DNA from: Gemmatimonadota bacterium
GTDB taxonomy: Bacteria > Gemmatimonadota > Gemmatimonadetes > Palauibacterales > Palauibacteraceae
NCBI GenBank assembly: GCA_013042495.1
Contig: JABDQB010000187.1
Location: forward strand, 1 to 16,012
Length of the DNA stretch: 16,012 nt
Reading direction: 5' to 3'
Under the pieces are notes generated by a model that saw only the letters and a list, made by a program, of their open reading frames with translations, searched no databases and was not told the origin of the DNA. Below, piece after piece: positions 14,552-16,012 of this stretch. Within the stretch, counting starts at the first letter, position 1. Every line of letters begins with the position of its first letter. A program made the position numbers and the translations under genes.

Positions 14552-15930
14552 ATGCAGCATCCGTTCGACATAGCCGCTGACCTCGATACGCCGGTATCGG
14601 CCTTTATGAAGCTCGCTCCACTGCAACCGCGTTTCCTTTTGGAGAGCGTCGAGGGGGGTGAGCGGCTGGGGCGCTACTCGTTCATCGGCCTTGGAGATGC
14701 CCTGGAGGTGCAGGTGGGCGGCGGCGAATTCCGGGTCGGCGATACGGCCCGGCCGATTCCCGACGACACCGCCGGCTTGCTGGATGCGTTCCGCAATGCG
14801 CTGTCGCAGGTGAAGCGCACCGAGCCCGAGGTCCCGAACTTGCCCTTCGTCGGCGGACTCGTCGGCGTTACCGGATTCGAGATGGCCGGCAGGTTCGAGG
14901 ACCTCAAAGTCCCTGCGGGCGGCAACGGTGACCTGGAGGCGCACTACCTGGCCCCCGTTTCGCTGCTCGCTTTCGACCACGTCTCACGGCGGGTCGCCAT
15001 GCTCCACTCGGGGAGCGAAGCCGAGCGCGTGGCCCTGCGCCGGGAGGTCATCAACCTGCTACGTGGGCCACTCCCTGACCGTGACACCGGCACCGGACAT
15101 TCGGCCCCCGTTCCCAGCCTCGACCGTCCCGACTTCCTGGAAGGCGTCGAGCGTATCCAGGGCCACATTTCAGCGGGCGATGTATACCAGCTCGTGCTGT
15201 CGATCCGGTACGAGGGCCGCTGTGACATCCCCCCGTTCGAGGTCTATCGGGCGCTGAGGCTGCTCAACCCTTCTCCCTACATGTACTACCTGGACCTGGG
15301 CGGAGTGTCGGTCGTCGGCTCGTCGCCCGAAGCACTGGTGCGCCTCGATGGCCGGGAGGCGCAACTCAGGCCCATTGCCGGAACCCGTCCGAGGGGCGCT
15401 GATCCGGCGGAGGACGACGCCCTGGCCGACGACCTGCTGGCAGATTCCAAGGAGAACGCCGAGCACGTGATGCTAGTCGACCTGGCGCGGAACGACCTGG
15501 GACGCGTCGCCGTCCCGGGCACCGTGCGGGTCGATCCGTTCCGGACGATCGAGCGCTACAGCCACGTCATGCACATCGTCAGCGGCACCCGGGGGGTCCT
15601 GGCGCCTGAGCGGGACGCCTTCGACCTGTTCGCCGCAGCCTTTCCCGCCGGAACGGTCGTCGGCGCCCCGAAGATCCGGGCCATGGAGATAATCCGCGAG
15701 TTGGAGCCCGTGCGACGGGGCATCTACGCCGGCACCGCTGGCTACTTCGGAGTCGGCGGATCGATGGACCAGGCGATCGCCATCCGGACTCTCGTCTTCG
15801 AGGACGGCGGTTACGCCTACCAGGCCGGGGCCGGCATCGTGTCCGACAGCGTACCGGAAAACGAGCATCTGGAGATCCTGGCGAAAAGCGCGGCCCTCGA
15901 GGCGGCCCTCACTCTGGCCGAGGAGGGACT

Positions 15931-15934
<4 letters not shown>
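14552..15934 (+). CDS. trpE: anthranilate synthase component I
   Basis: A 460-residue chorismate-binding enzyme, somewhat shorter than the usual roughly 500. With TrpG it converts chorismate and glutamine to anthranilate, the first committed step of tryptophan synthesis. The tryptophan feedback site is intact: LLES at 29-32 and NPSPYMYYL at 239-247. The catalytic domain has PIAGTRPRG (274-282), KENAEHVMLVDLARNDLGRV (300-319), FPAGTVVGAPK (364-374) and GAGIVSDSVPENE (426-438). Ala in PIAGT, where PabB has Lys, supports TrpE over aminodeoxychorismate synthase, as do the LLES motif and the Trp-codon leader. ATG 14552 follows AAGGGGA. The stop overlaps the trpG start by 4 bp (GTGA), so equal synthesis of both subunits is likely. 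It is controlled by the attenuator just upstream and probably by feedback inhibition. Confidence 0.96.

Positions 15935-16012
<78 letters not shown>

Overview
The window is about 16 kb of GC-rich bacterial chromosome. It is densely coded on both strands, many genes use GTG or TTG starts behind clear GGAGG-type ribosome sites, and several products are lipoproteins or exported hydrolases. Lipoprotein signals, an MltF-type lytic transglycosylase and a TolB/FlgO-like TPR protein point to a Gram-negative-type envelope. The set resembles Gemmatimonadota or a similar high-GC environmental lineage. That placement is inference; there is no rRNA or other marker here.

Layout. 1-2245 (minus): 5' part of a membrane-anchored TolB-like/TPR protein that runs off the left edge. 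2405-4773 (plus): a two-gene operon, an MltF-like lytic transglycosylase lipoprotein overlapping a TauE/SafE permease by 4 bp. 4781-6457 (minus): an M28 metallopeptidase lipoprotein. 6589-8964 (plus): a GH20 beta-hexosaminidase lipoprotein with a C-terminal PA14 domain. 8989-9710 (minus): an LpdD-like small protein followed by a cupin. 9840-10766 (plus): an exported M55 D-aminopeptidase. 10792-12843 (minus): a monohaem cytochrome c, then an S33/TAP-like alpha/beta hydrolase lipoprotein. 12974-14305 (plus): an exported amidohydrolase. 14330-16012 (plus): the start of a tryptophan operon, with promoter, leader peptide, attenuator, trpE and the start of trpG. No gap without a gene exceeds 300 bases.

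Several middle genes fit extracytoplasmic breakdown of murein, amino sugars and peptides (lytic transglycosylase, GH20, M55, M28, S33-type hydrolase). They sit on alternating strands, so they are a neighbourhood rather than one operon.

The most informative part is 14330-14551. An unannotated 28-codon leader ORF carries three consecutive Trp codons. It is followed by mutually exclusive antiterminator and terminator hairpins and then trpE, which is a complete ribosome-mediated transcription attenuator. The ATG has no ribosome site and lies exactly where a start from the predicted TTGACG/TATCCG promoter would fall, so the leader peptide may be translated from a leaderless transcript. A fifth complementary segment lies downstream of the U-tract and has no role in the standard model. 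Other points are a possible reading-frame break in the cytochrome c tail, a low-GC patch inside the PA14 domain, and palindromic candidate operators at 2323 and 9772.
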